Shown here: in pieces, positions 46,701 through 56,210 of the stretch | Numbering within the stretch: position 1 is the stretch's first letter | Layout: each line of letters starts with the position of its first letter | Assembly (NCBI GenBank): GCA_002478865.1 | Contig: DLJZ01000006.1 | Span: 124,001 to 188,000, forward strand | Direction of reading: 5' to 3' | DNA length: 64,000 nt | Origin: Hungatella sp. UBA7603 | Lineage (GTDB): Bacteria; Bacillota; Clostridia; Lachnospirales; Lachnospiraceae | Made by a program: the position numbers and the translations under genes | The notes under the pieces: model-generated | Told to the model about the DNA's origin: nothing | Database searches by the model: none | The model's input: the letters and a program-made list of their open reading frames with translations, nothing else

Positions 46701-49583
46701 TTAGTTAATCGAATGTACCCTCATCGGTTGCTTTTTCTTTCTTCCTAAGGAGATGCCTGCAATTACAAGAAGAATCAGGATACTTCCTAATGTAATGCCT
46801 CCGCCAAGTTTCAGACCTTGAGGCATGTATTCTAGTTTAATCTCATGTGCACCTTCGGTCATGTGCACACTTAAAAAGGTATCAAATACTTTATAAGATT
46901 CCACTTTCTTACCGTCTACATAGATGGTCCAGCCTTTGTCATATGGAATGCTTAGGAACAAAAGACCTGCTCGATTGGCATCCACAGTACCCTTAATCTG
47001 GGTATCCGACCATTTGGTAAGCTTTAAGGAATTTTTACTTAAGATATCAGAAACAGACTTAAGTCCGTCTGGGTTAAAACGATAGGCAACTGCAATCAGA
47101 TCCTGCTCATTGTCTTCGTTGTTAATGGTCACTTTATCTCCTGCCTTAGCAGTTCCAAGCTCCAGTAAATATCCCCGGCTTACGTTATCAAAGCTTTTTG
47201 ACCTTTCACCGATAAATGCATTTACCTTTTCCACTTTCTTATTGCTCACATAGACGTAATAATCTCCCTCGTCCTGAGCTGTAAAGGAAAAACTGGTTCC
47301 CTTAATCTCGCTGGGCACTTCGGTCAACACCGGACTGGCGCCTAACACTGTGGAAAGATCATTTTGTACTTCTGCTGGGTTGGTAAGGTTCAATTGCCAG
47401 TTATTCTCCACATCATAAGGCACCATAAATCCCAAAGACATGGCGTAGGTATTCTGACGCAGGTACATATCTTCTTCATTAGAAACTGGAGTCGAGATCG
47501 TGTCACTAACCTCTGTCTCATCTTGGTAAAGAGCATATTTCACTGCAAAAAGTGCATCCACTAAAGGTGTACTTCCTGTGATGCTATAAGCATTGGTGGA
47601 ACTTTCACATCCAAGCTTTTTAAAGAACTTCGAAAGATCCGCATTGGCTGTGGAGGAAAACAGGGAAACGGTTGGAAAATTAAGCCATGCCCCATCATTC
47701 TTGGTCTTACGGTTCACTTTTTCTACCCGGTAGAAAGAGTCGTTTGGCATCAGACTGGACGTCAGTTTAGTCGCTGACTCGTTGTCTTTTACATAACTGG
47801 TCCGGCTGGTAGTCGTCACACTGGTTACGGTTGTATTTACTGCAGCTTCTAAAGCCACAACACCAAGTGCAACCAAAACCAATACATTTTTATTAATTCC
47901 CTTTTGATAGAGGTTAATTAATCCCGCATAAGCCCCAAGGAATAAAAGAGCCACATAAAAGATAGAAAAGTGATAAGCATCGTCAGTTATCAACTTCTGA
48001 GCCAATAAAACAAAGATTACAGAAGCAAAAAACGCTATCACTACGTGTTTCCACTTGGTCTCATAAAGATGGATATATGCATGGTAGCACACCATCAGCA
48101 TGATGAAAATATAAATAAAGGATTGTCTGCATGGAAGGCTGTTTGGATAATGAAATCCATGCCATATAAAATTCAATACATTAAAGGAAAAGCTTGCATA
48201 GAAAAAAAGAATCAAGGAACACATAACAATCTTTTCTTTTTTACCAATCTTTGAGCTGACCAGATATAACAGAAAAAACATTAAAACCGCAACTCCGCAG
48301 TATATATTAGGCCAATGGTCCAGTCCAATCTCCGTTTCTACCGCTGGCAGATGTCTGGCAATCATATCAAATATGGAGAAATAAGAACTTATGGTCTGAG
48401 GAAAATTCAAATCACTGGAAGCAGTCATCTGCAGCGCATAGATCTCTGGCAGCAGGACAACCGCCGAAAGACCTCCAGCCAAAAGCGAAAACAAGGCAAA
48501 ATGACCTGTATTGATAAAGATGTTCTTCCATGGACGTTTTCCCTCTAAGATAAGAAGAACTACAAAATAAAAGACCATAAAAATACATATCATAATCGAT
48601 ATGTAATAATTCGATATAATAGATAACCCTAGTGTTATACAATATAGAAAGCATTTTCTTTCTTTTACCAGTCTTTCTAGTCCCAACATGATCAATGGGA
48701 ATAAAAGAATGCAATCCAGCCACATGATATTCCAGCTATATGCCGCCATATATCCAGACAGGGCATAAAAGATTCCAAAGAAAGCAATTCCAAAATCATT
48801 GGTTTTAAAATGTTTTCTCAAATACCAAGAAAAGCTTAAACCGGATAGACCGATTTTAAATACGATCATATAGGTCATAAACTCAATGACAGAATCTTTG
48901 GGACAGAAAATCAACAGCCAGTTTAAAGGGCTTGCCAGGTAATAAGAATAAAGGGCAGCGAAATTCACTCCCATTCCAATATTCCAGCTATACAAAAGAC
49001 TTCCCCCATGGGTTAGCTTGTACCGAAACTCAGAAAAAAACGGTGCATACTGGTGATACATATCCGTCCGTAAAAAGCTTTCTTCTCCAAATGGAAAAAT
49101 TCCTCTCTGGGCAAATATGATAACCATAATAACCATGGGCACAAAAAAAGCTGCTAACAATCCATCAGCAGGCCGCACTAAGGAAGCTCCTTTCGCCCCT
49201 TTTTCATGGAATGCAGATCGTTTTTTTAATAAACGGCCTCTTCGTTCTTGAAAAACCTCTTCATCTTCCTTTGGCGTTTCTTCTATTATAATATCTTCTT
49301 CAATGTCCTCTTCTTCGTATAAATCATCTAAAGTCATCTCAGGTTCTTCCATATCAGGAAGATTCTCCTCACCATCATAAAGCTCCTCCATCCCTTCCAC
49401 AGGAACAATCAAATGGATCTTTGGAGGTTCTATAAAATCCGGTTCTATCTTTTGCTTCATCTCGTTAATATCGTTCTCTTTCAAACCTGTTTCCCCTGCT
49501 GCATCTTTATTTTCGTCTGATGTTATCTTTAGCATATCCTCTAGTTCTTTTGATATCTTCTCAATTTCGTCATCATGATCCAT
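46701..49583 (-). CDS. YfhO-family multi-pass membrane protein with an acidic N-terminal extension
   Basis: The 960-residue protein has an unusual acidic first about 135 residues (for example MTLDDLYEEEDIEEDIIIEE), then about a dozen membrane segments, the family motifs FFVPMVIMVIIFAQRGIFPF, FLRTDMYHQYAPFFSEFRY and SYYLASPLNWLLIFCPKDS, a large extracytoplasmic domain (about 600-900), and a last membrane helix. YfhO proteins are GT-C-fold glycosyltransferases linked to lipoteichoic or wall acid glycosylation. With the adjacent GtrA gene, a sugar-transfer role at the outer membrane face is inferred. Confidence 0.87.
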   Translation of the reverse strand: MDHDDEIEKISKELEDMLKITSDENKDAAGETGLKENDINEMKQKIEPDFIEPPKIHLIVPVEGMEELYDGEENLPDMEEPEMTLDDLYEEEDIEEDIIIEETPKEDEEVFQERRGRLLKKRSAFHEKGAKGASLVRPADGLLAAFFVPMVIMVIIFAQRGIFPFGEESFLRTDMYHQYAPFFSEFRYKLTHGGSLLYSWNIGMGVNFAALYSYYLASPLNWLLIFCPKDSVIEFMTYMIVFKIGLSGLSFSWYLRKHFKTNDFGIAFFGIFYALSGYMAAYSWNIMWLDCILLFPLIMLGLERLVKERKCFLYCITLGLSIISNYYISIMICIFMVFYFVVLLILEGKRPWKNIFINTGHFALFSLLAGGLSAVVLLPEIYALQMTASSDLNFPQTISSYFSIFDMIARHLPAVETEIGLDHWPNIYCGVAVLMFFLLYLVSSKIGKKEKIVMCSLILFFYASFSFNVLNFIWHGFHYPNSLPCRQSFIYIFIMLMVCYHAYIHLYETKWKHVVIAFFASVIFVLLAQKLITDDAYHFSIFYVALLFLGAYAGLINLYQKGINKNVLVLVALGVVALEAAVNTTVTSVTTTSRTSYVKDNESATKLTSSLMPNDSFYRVEKVNRKTKNDGAWLNFPTVSLFSSTANADLSKFFKKLGCESSTNAYSITGSTPLVDALFAVKYALYQDETEVSDTISTPVSNEEDMYLRQNTYAMSLGFMVPYDVENNWQLNLTNPAEVQNDLSTVLGASPVLTEVPSEIKGTSFSFTAQDEGDYYVYVSNKKVEKVNAFIGERSKSFDNVSRGYLLELGTAKAGDKVTINNEDNEQDLIAVAYRFNPDGLKSVSDILSKNSLKLTKWSDTQIKGTVDANRAGLLFLSIPYDKGWTIYVDGKKVESYKVFDTFLSVHMTEGAHEIKLEYMPQGLKLGGGITLGSILILLVIAGISLGRKKKQPMRVHSIN

Positions 49584-49598
49584 TTCATTTACCTCTCT

Positions 49599-50024
49599 TT
49601 ACAGGGGTTTTTCCTCACTTTTTCGGAATATGAAAAGTTTGCTGAATACATAGTTTGCTACCACTACGACTACGGACACCAGTACTTTACTTACATATTC
49701 ATCCATATTGAGCCAGGAAACCATAATCACCATTAGAACCAATTCCATGACGCCTGACACTACTCTGCATGCGGTAAAGGATATCACTTCCTTTATCACG
49801 TAGCCCAAATGCATGTCATAGCTTTGAAAAACAAAAATTTTATTTACAACATAGGCAAACAGAACCGAAACTACCCAGGCTGCTGCTGTTGCGATGCGAT
49901 AATCTATGCCGGTCTTTACCATTGAACCATAGAATACCCAGTTCACAAGGGTTGTCAAAACTCCAAATATCAAATAAGAAATGACTTCACGGCTCATGAG
50001 CTTACGCCATATTTTTTTAAACAT
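49599..50024 (-). CDS. GtrA-family membrane protein
   Basis: The 141-residue protein has four membrane segments (about 13-33, 40-60, 80-100, 110-132) and the family motifs YLIFGVLTTLVNWVFYG and VVVANYVFSKLFIFRK. GtrA-like proteins help move polyprenyl-linked sugars across the membrane. It stands 15 bases upstream of the YfhO-type gene, so the two probably work together in surface glycosylation. Confidence 0.9.
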   Translation of the reverse strand: MFKKIWRKLMSREVISYLIFGVLTTLVNWVFYGSMVKTGIDYRIATAAAWVVSVLFAYVVNKIFVFQSYDMHLGYVIKEVISFTACRVVSGVMELVLMVIMVSWLNMDEYVSKVLVSVVVVVANYVFSKLFIFRKSEEKPL

Positions 50025-50091
50025 TTCTTTTTCTCCTGTAAATTTACATTTCCTCTATTGTATTATAAGGAAGAAAAAATGTAAAGGGAAT

Positions 50092-51093
50092 CTAAGGCTT
50101 GACTTCCAGAAACTCTTTGGCTCCATTTGAGTAGTAAACCTCGTAATCATCGGTGATAAATATCCCATAAACACCATCTAAGGAATTGATTAATTTCAAT
50201 CCTCCTTCAAGTCCCTGGGAAAAGCATGCCGTTGTAAGACCATCTGCATCACCTGAGATTTTAGTTATGATAGTGACGGATACAAGTCCATTATGAAAGG
50301 GATAACCTGTCTTAGGATCCAAAAGGTGATGATAATTAACTCCATCCTTTATAAAATGGCGTTCATATACACCAGAGGAAACCACAGACATATCCTTGAT
50401 ATTAAGTGTCTCTATGGTCTCATTCCGATCTGCGAAGGGCTTTTGAAGACCCACCTTAAATGGTGTACCATCTGGCTTTTCCCCTACACAAAGCACATTA
50501 CCACCTAAATTTATAATTGCGCTTTTCACACCCTGTTCCAAAAGATAATCCTTTAAACGATCTGCAATATATCCTTTGGCGATGGCTCCAAAATCAAGAG
50601 TGGTATCCGGAGATAAAAAGGTAAGATTGTTTTCTTCCAGCTTTAAATTCCTGTAATCCACCTTTGCTACATCCTTTTTAATTTCTTCTTCCGAAGGAAT
50701 GACAGGATTTTCAGATGTAAAGTTCCATAAGGAAGATAAAGGTTCAATTGTGATGTCAAATCCACCATTTGAAAGCTTGGAGAGATACTCTGCCCTGGTA
50801 ATAAGATTCTTCAAATCATCAGATACTGTCATTGTCTGCTGATTCGATGGTCTGTGATTTAACTTATAAACCTCACTGCCTTCTAAGGTCTTGCTTAGGA
50901 TGTTTTCATAAGAGCGGCATAATTCCATACAACCCTCTAATATTTTAGGATCATCTTTATCGTAGATTGTCACAGTCACATAGGTATTTAACAGAAACCC
51001 AGATTTAGAAATAGGTTCTATCTTTCGATTGCATCCGGAAAGTACCAAAGCCGCCATCACTGCTATAAAAAGGAGCATTTTCCCTTTTATCAT
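50092..51093 (-). CDS. apbE: FAD:protein FMN transferase, lipoprotein ApbE
   Basis: ApbE attaches FMN to Thr or Ser of membrane redox proteins such as Rnf and Nqr subunits. The 333-residue protein has a lipoprotein signal (MIKGKMLLFIAVMAALVLSG then Cys), then FLLNTYVTVTIYD, the flavin motif LDFGAIAKGYIADRL, NLGGNVLCVGEKPDGTPF, and HHLLDPKTGYP. No Rnf gene is visible in the window. It overlaps cbiK by 4 bases (ATGA). Confidence 0.94.
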   Translation of the reverse strand: MIKGKMLLFIAVMAALVLSGCNRKIEPISKSGFLLNTYVTVTIYDKDDPKILEGCMELCRSYENILSKTLEGSEVYKLNHRPSNQQTMTVSDDLKNLITRAEYLSKLSNGGFDITIEPLSSLWNFTSENPVIPSEEEIKKDVAKVDYRNLKLEENNLTFLSPDTTLDFGAIAKGYIADRLKDYLLEQGVKSAIINLGGNVLCVGEKPDGTPFKVGLQKPFADRNETIETLNIKDMSVVSSGVYERHFIKDGVNYHHLLDPKTGYPFHNGLVSVTIITKISGDADGLTTACFSQGLEGGLKLINSLDGVYGIFITDDYEVYYSNGAKEFLEVKP

Positions 51094-51887
51094 TCCACTT
51101 CCTCCATCTCACCCTTTGCTTCCATTGCATGGTCAACTAAGATCTGGCAAACACCACTTAACTCTCCCATACCTTTTAAACGACAGATTACTTGATACCC
51201 TTCTTCTTCTAATTGAGTCTTCCAGGAATCGTCTTCTTCTCCTGCCATGTCGTTGTGGGCGTGGTCGCCACATACAATCATAAGGGGCTGAAGCACAATG
51301 CGTGTGGAATCCGTCTTTTTTACTTGTTCCATGATATCTTGGAAGGTAGGTTCTGCTTCTACTGTACCAATATGGTATCGGTTAAATTCTCTTTTAGAAA
51401 AAACACCTGCCAGTCGTTCATACGCTTCATTGGCTACATGTTCCGTTCCATGGCCCATAAATATGATTTCCGTTCCTGCCTCATCATATTCTCTGGTATC
51501 GTCTGTAAGAATCGTGGTGAGTCTTTCATAATCTTTTTCTGTTGATAATAGAGGTTTTCCACAGATAATCGTTTTAAATTGATCTTTATACTCCTCCACA
51601 GCAGAAAGCATGCGGTCATTTTCCTCTCCACCCATTACCAGAGTGGGTTGGACTAATACATGAGTATATCCTTCCTTATATAACTTTTCCAGTGCTTCAG
51701 AAACTCCATCTATTTCAATTCCATCTCTATTTTTAAGAATTCCAATTATAATCCGACTGGTAAATGCTCTGCGTATTTCAAAGCCTTTTAATTCATCTTT
51801 GATTGCTTGTTCAATGGACTCAATTGTTTTTCTTCTGCTATCATGATAGGTTGTACCAAAACTAACTACTAAAACCGCTCTTTTCAT
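51090..51887 (-). CDS. cbiK: Sirohydrochlorin cobaltochelatase CbiK (anaerobic)
   Basis: CbiK inserts cobalt into sirohydrochlorin in the anaerobic cobalamin route. The 265-residue protein begins MKRAVLVVSFGTTYHDSRRK and has RRAFTSRIII, HVLVQPTLVMGGEEND, FMGHGTEHVANEAYERL with the metal-binding His, and VCGDHAHNDMAGEEDDSWK with the second His. No other cob or cbi gene is near and I see no cobalamin riboswitch in its leader. It is translationally coupled to apbE, an odd pairing; a related metal chelatase role cannot be excluded. Confidence 0.9.
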   Translation of the reverse strand: MKRAVLVVSFGTTYHDSRRKTIESIEQAIKDELKGFEIRRAFTSRIIIGILKNRDGIEIDGVSEALEKLYKEGYTHVLVQPTLVMGGEENDRMLSAVEEYKDQFKTIICGKPLLSTEKDYERLTTILTDDTREYDEAGTEIIFMGHGTEHVANEAYERLAGVFSKREFNRYHIGTVEAEPTFQDIMEQVKKTDSTRIVLQPLMIVCGDHAHNDMAGEEDDSWKTQLEEEGYQVICRLKGMGELSGVCQILVDHAMEAKGEMEEVE

Positions 51888-51968
51888 CTTATTCTCCTAT
51901 ATGTATATCTTTTTCTTGATTACCATATCACAGATGAATTTTACTGTCAAACTGCTTTTCACGCACCA

Positions 51969-51998
51969 TAGGCGCAAAACCAAACGGTTCTGCGCCTA
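51969..51998. terminator. Hairpin downstream of the alcohol dehydrogenase gene
   Basis: TAGGCGCA-AACC and GGTT-TGCGCCTA pair almost perfectly around a 4-base loop, 32 bases past the dehydrogenase stop. No clear T-run follows on the minus strand, so termination strength is uncertain. Confidence 0.55.
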
Positions 51999-52029
51999 CG
52001 ACTTACATTGCATTCATTTTAGGAGATTA

Positions 52030-53220
52030 TTAAAAATCTACCTCTGTATCATAGTAACAACAAATCAACAGTTTCTCCATCTCAGCCGGTGTAATCTGTC
52101 TTGGGTTGGAGCCGGTGCATGCATCACCTACTGCTAACTCGGCTACTGTCGCTAATTTATCATTGAACTCTGCTTCGTCAATGATTCCACCTTCATATTC
52201 CTTAATACAAGTAGGAATACTAAGTCCTTCATTCATGGAACGGATTTCAGTGATCAATGCATCTACCAATTCTTCATCTGTATCACCCTTTAAACCGATG
52301 AAACGGGCAATCTCACCATAACGTTTTGCTGCCTCGGAATCTTTTGCATTGAATTTGATTACCTTAGGAAGATACATTGCATTTGCACAACCATGTACAA
52401 TATGTCCGCCTGAATATGCAGCTCCTGTCTTATGAGCCATAGAATGAACGATACCTAATAAAGCGTTGGAAAATGCCATACCTGCTAGGCACTGTGCATT
52501 ATGCATACGAGCACGAGCTTCCAAATCACCGCCATAGGATTTTGCTAAATCATTATGTATCATCTTGATCGCATGAAGCGCAAGAGGATCTGTATAGTCA
52601 CAGTGAAGCGTAGATACATAAGCCTCTACTGCATGAGTCAAAGCATCCATACCAGTGTATGCAGTCAACTGCTGAGGCATCGTCTCAGCAAGATCTGGAT
52701 CAACGATTGCTACATCTGGTGTGATGTTAAAGTCTGCTAACGGATATTTGATACCCTTTTGATAATCTGTAATAACACTGAACGCCGTTACTTCGGTTGC
52801 TGTACCAGAAGTAGAAGGAATCGCACAGAATTTTGCCTTAGTTCTTAAGGATGGGAAGTTAAATGGAATACATAAATCATCAAATGAGACATCTGGATAC
52901 TCATAAAATGCCCACATTGCCTTAGCCGCATCAATTGGAGAACCGCCACCGATTGCAACGATCCAGTCCGGCTCAAATTCACGCATAACCTCTGCGCCTC
53001 TTAATACTGTCTCCACGCTTGGATCAGGTTCTACCCCTTCAAATAACTTTACTTTAATACCAGCTTCCTTTAAGTAAGCCTCTACTCTGTCAAGAAATCC
53101 AAATCGTTTCATCGAACCGCCACCAACTACCACGATTGCCTTATTCCCCTTTAAATTCTTAAGTTCTTCTAAGGCACCTTTTCCGTGATACAAGTCTCTC
53201 GGTAATGTAAATCTAGCCAT
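52030..53220 (-). CDS. Iron-containing alcohol dehydrogenase
   Basis: The 396-residue type III dehydrogenase should reduce aldehydes to alcohols with NAD(P)H, recycling cofactor in fermentation. NAD site GGGSMKRFG and GGGSPIDAAKAMW, and Fe ligands Asp in IVDPDL and His residues in GMDALTHAVEAYV, GIVHSMAHKTGA and GGHIVHGCANAMY. It resembles butanol and 1,3-propanediol dehydrogenases. A CAATATTG palindrome (53259-53266) sits in its upstream region, near the divergent-looking LysR context; no clear Rex box is present. Confidence 0.93.
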   Translation of the reverse strand: MARFTLPRDLYHGKGALEELKNLKGNKAIVVVGGGSMKRFGFLDRVEAYLKEAGIKVKLFEGVEPDPSVETVLRGAEVMREFEPDWIVAIGGGSPIDAAKAMWAFYEYPDVSFDDLCIPFNFPSLRTKAKFCAIPSTSGTATEVTAFSVITDYQKGIKYPLADFNITPDVAIVDPDLAETMPQQLTAYTGMDALTHAVEAYVSTLHCDYTDPLALHAIKMIHNDLAKSYGGDLEARARMHNAQCLAGMAFSNALLGIVHSMAHKTGAAYSGGHIVHGCANAMYLPKVIKFNAKDSEAAKRYGEIARFIGLKGDTDEELVDALITEIRSMNEGLSIPTCIKEYEGGIIDEAEFNDKLATVAELAVGDACTGSNPRQITPAEMEKLLICCYYDTEVDF

Positions 53221-53333
53221 GTTATAACCCTCCTTATGAATTCCCAGTTTTGCTATAACAATATTGTATTATAATTCGACAGGAAATACAAAGGTAAAAA
53301 GGTATATATCAGTATATAAATATTGATATATAT

Positions 53334-54260
53334 TTAACATTCCGAGATGTGCATATGCTCTGATGATTTCAGTTCTTTTATGAATTCCTTCTCCCAAGGG
53401 GTTAACGAATATCCCTTTTTATATACCAGGGAATCCTGAAAAATCCGGTCATCTCCATTGCATTCCCGTTCCATTAAATGATACCGTTTTAGTATCTTAT
53501 TAGGCATTGGAGATACCCACATATAGGCATCATGATTATCGCAAAGAAGATCAAACTGACTTCCTCGCTCAAAGACGTAAATCTTCTTGGCTGAGTTTAT
53601 AAGGCCTGTTTCCCTTTCAGAATTCTCCTTACGGCTGGTCACACCATCTCCATGGGCAATTTCAATATAGGGCATCAGATCTTTTGAATCGATTTCCTTC
53701 TTTTGAGCCAGTGGGTGACGGGAAGAGAAAAGCAGTCTTAAGGAAAAATCAAACAGCGGTTCCATAATTAGACCTTTTGCCGCTATGGTTTGTCTGTAAT
53801 AAGCATCTGAAGTGGATTGATATCTGATGATTCCCAGACTATATTCCCCAGTTTCCACATCCCGTAAAGTTTCCGCTGTATTGGTTTCTCTTAGCCAGAC
53901 AGCCATGGATTCCTCCGGGTCGATGGTTTGGATAAATTTAGTGCAGGCAAGACTGATATAACTAGCCCTTGGCATGGAAAGAGAAAATCTCATTCCATTG
54001 ATCTGATCCGGCTTATATAAATGTTCCATTTCCTCGATCTGGACCAGTACATTCCTGGCATATTCAAGGAACACTCTCCCTCTCTCCGTGGGAACCACGC
54101 CCTTAGGCGTCCGCTTAAATATAGGAGCTCCAAGACTCTCTTCCAGGCTTTTGATGGATTTACTTAGATTTGGCTGATCCATAAAAAGGTTGGCTGCTGC
54201 CTGTGTGATGGAGCCTGTCTTTTCAACCTCTACCGCATATTGCAATAATACAGTGTTCAA
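53334..54260 (-). CDS. LysR-family transcriptional regulator
   Basis: The 308-residue regulator has the N-terminal winged HTH (LLQYAVEVEKTGSITQAAAN, then LFMDQPNLSKSIKSLEESLG and APIFKRTPKGVVPTERG) and a periplasmic-binding-like effector domain (about 90-300). The start is a TTG seven bases after GGAGG. It lies just upstream of the alcohol dehydrogenase gene on the same strand, so control of that gene is a reasonable guess; the effector is unknown. Confidence 0.93.
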   Translation of the reverse strand: MNTVLLQYAVEVEKTGSITQAAANLFMDQPNLSKSIKSLEESLGAPIFKRTPKGVVPTERGRVFLEYARNVLVQIEEMEHLYKPDQINGMRFSLSMPRASYISLACTKFIQTIDPEESMAVWLRETNTAETLRDVETGEYSLGIIRYQSTSDAYYRQTIAAKGLIMEPLFDFSLRLLFSSRHPLAQKKEIDSKDLMPYIEIAHGDGVTSRKENSERETGLINSAKKIYVFERGSQFDLLCDNHDAYMWVSPMPNKILKRYHLMERECNGDDRIFQDSLVYKKGYSLTPWEKEFIKELKSSEHMHISEC

Positions 54261-54280
54261 TCATCTTCCTCCTTTGTATG

Positions 54281-54940
54281 TTACCTGCCTTCCTTTTCGG
54301 CTTCGTAAAGATACTTGGACAAGGCAGACAGGGAAACTGCCATATTTTCATTTTGTACCAGTACATGATCCGGGACTGATAAATGAATAGGTGCAAAATT
54401 CCAGATCGCTTTCACGCCTGCTGCCACCAGATGATCACATGCTTCCTGAGCTGCATACGCCGGAACTGTGATAATTCCGATATGAATGTTCATTCTCTGA
54501 CAGAGGTTTTCAAGCTTTACAAATGGAAAGATCAGCTTTCCTCCGATTTTGGTATTCACCTTTCTACCATCGGAATCAAAAGCCATTACAATTTCCACCC
54601 CATACTGTTCAAAACCTTTGTAGGTTAAAAGTGCTTTTCCTAAGGACCCTGCCCCTACCAAAACGGCCTGATTGGTGTTATGAAATCCCAGGAATTCTTC
54701 AATATCTCGAATTAATTCCCTGATCTGGTACCCCATTTTCGGTTTTCCGCCAGTCTTTGTTACCATGGCAAGGTCTTTACGTACTTGAACCTCATTAAGC
54801 TTTAAGTCGGCTGCCATAGAGGGAGCTGATATAGTTTCTGACTTATCCTTGCTCTTTTGCTCCAGGTAATGATGATAAACCGGAAGGCGTTCCAATGTCT
54901 TTCTGGAGATTCCTCCCACCATGTGTCTTTTTTCTTCCAT
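54281..54940 (-). CDS. rex: Redox-sensing transcriptional repressor Rex
   Basis: Rex represses fermentation and respiration genes when NAD/NADH is high and is released by NADH. The 219-residue protein has the winged HTH (ISRKTLERLPVYHHYLEQKS, then NEVQVRKDLAMVTKTGGKP and MGYQIRELIRDIEEFLG) and the Rossmann domain with VLVGAGSLGKALL. The ATG at 54940 is nine bases after GGGGGAG; the TTG at 54946 is too close. An alcohol dehydrogenase gene, a common Rex target, lies 1.1 kb downstream. Confidence 0.95.
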   Translation of the reverse strand: MEEKRHMVGGISRKTLERLPVYHHYLEQKSKDKSETISAPSMAADLKLNEVQVRKDLAMVTKTGGKPKMGYQIRELIRDIEEFLGFHNTNQAVLVGAGSLGKALLTYKGFEQYGVEIVMAFDSDGRKVNTKIGGKLIFPFVKLENLCQRMNIHIGIITVPAYAAQEACDHLVAAGVKAIWNFAPIHLSVPDHVLVQNENMAVSLSALSKYLYEAEKEGR

Positions 54941-54958
54941 AAGCAAATACTCCCCCTT

Positions 54959-55081
54959 CTAAAACCGCAGGCTCCTGCACCGGTTAAATGCCGCAAATAT
55001 TTCCTGTCTTCTGGGTACAACTAGATGAACCGCTCTATCAATGGAGCTGAGATATAACCTCAAATCCCAAGAAGTCTTCAT
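54959..55081 (-). CDS. Possible 40-residue protein between queA and rex
   Basis: A short ORF with a very strong GAGGAGGGAG site seven bases before its ATG, located directly after the queA stop and ending just before the rex Shine-Dalgarno. The predicted peptide, MKTSWDLRLYLSSIDRAVHL with a basic C-terminal part (VVPRRQEIFAAFNRCRSLRF), has no known motif. It may be a real small protein or a leader that couples translation of rex to queA. Confidence 0.5.
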   Translation of the reverse strand: MKTSWDLRLYLSSIDRAVHLVVPRRQEIFAAFNRCRSLRF

Positions 55082-55098
55082 TTAAAGACTCCCTCCTC

Positions 55099-56139
55099 TT
55101 AATTTTCTTGCAAATCGGCAAGGAACATGGCATCTCCAAAACTAAAGAAACGATAGCGCTCCTTGATTGCTTCGTGATAAGCATGCAGTACATGCTCTCT
55201 TCCAGCCAAAGCGGAAACCAACATGACTAGAGTGGATTCTGGTAAATGAAAGTTGGTAATCAGACAGTCTAGAGTCTTAAAACGGTAACCTGGATAAATG
55301 AAGATCTCCGTCCAGCCACTTCCTGCTTTTAAGATACCTTCTTCCGTGGAAGCAGATTCAACGGTACGGCAACTGGTTGTACCTACACAGATGATTCTGC
55401 CTCCGTTCTTTTTGGCATCGTTTACCTTATTGGCTTCTGATTCCTCAACAACATAGAATTCCGAATGCATGTGATGGCTTTCGATCTCATCCACCTTAAC
55501 TGGTCGAAACGTTCCCAGACCAACATGAAGGGTCACACGTGCAATGATTATCCCCTTTGTCTCGATCTCTTCCAATAATTCTTTTGTAAAATGAAGTCCT
55601 GCTGTCGGTGCAGCCGCTGATCCCTCATGCTTTGCATATACGGTCTGATAGCGGTTTTTATCTTGAAGCTGATGAGTGATATAAGGAGGCAACGGCATCT
55701 GGCCCAACTGATCTAATATTTCTTCGAAGATTCCGTCATAAGAAAACTGAATTAGTCGATTTCCCTCTTCTACTACATCAATGACTGTCCCTTTTAATAA
55801 TCCATCTCCAAAGGAAATCACTGTTCCTTCCTTTGCTTTTTTACCTGGCTTTACAAGAGTCTCCCAGATATCATTCTCTCTTCTCTTTAATAGAAGAATC
55901 TCTATTTTAGCTTCTGTTCCTTCTTTCACACCAAATAGTCTGGCTGGAATTACCTTAGTATCGTTTATAACAAGACAGTCTCCCTCCTTTAAATAGGAAA
56001 GAATGTCTCTAAAGTGTTTATGTTTAATCTCTCCTGTTTGCTTGTCCAATACCAAAAGCCTGGAAGAAGAGCGATCTAAAAGTGGATCCTGAGCAATCAG
56101 TTCCTGTGGTAAATCAAAATCAAAATCCTTTACGTTCAT
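55099..56139 (-). CDS. queA: S-adenosylmethionine:tRNA ribosyltransferase-isomerase QueA
   Basis: QueA transfers the ribosyl part of SAM to preQ1 in tRNA to make epoxyqueuosine. The 346-residue protein begins [20 protein letters not shown] and has [50 protein letters not shown] and [18 protein letters not shown], all family signatures. No tgt gene is next to it. Confidence 0.97.
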   Translation of the reverse strand: MNVKDFDFDLPQELIAQDPLLDRSSSRLLVLDKQTGEIKHKHFRDILSYLKEGDCLVINDTKVIPARLFGVKEGTEAKIEILLLKRRENDIWETLVKPGKKAKEGTVISFGDGLLKGTVIDVVEEGNRLIQFSYDGIFEEILDQLGQMPLPPYITHQLQDKNRYQTVYAKHEGSAAAPTAGLHFTKELLEEIETKGIIIARVTLHVGLGTFRPVKVDEIESHHMHSEFYVVEESEANKVNDAKKNGGRIICVGTTSCRTVESASTEEGILKAGSGWTEIFIYPGYRFKTLDCLITNFHLPESTLVMLVSALAGREHVLHAYHEAIKERYRFFSFGDAMFLADLQEN

Positions 56140-56156
56140 GATATATTATCTCCTTT

Positions 56157-56196
56157 GATAAAAATGCCCCTCTGCACGGTGCCACGCAGAGAAGCA
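56157..56196 (-). terminator. Terminator of the upstream unknown gene
   Basis: On the minus strand TGCTTCTCTGC pairs with GCAGAGGGGCA, with G-T pairs, followed by TTTTTAT. Confidence 0.75.
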
Positions 56197-56210
56197 TCTG
56201 TTCTTACTTA

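Noticed and set aside
51888..52029. Cobalamin riboswitch upstream of cbiK
   Set aside because: The upstream interval is only about 140 bases, contains the dehydrogenase hairpin, and lacks a recognisable B12-box.
53240..53290. Rex operator upstream of the alcohol dehydrogenase gene
   Set aside because: The text TTGCTATAACAATATTG lacks the spaced TTGTTA/TAACAA halves of the Rex consensus; only a CAATATTG palindrome is clear.
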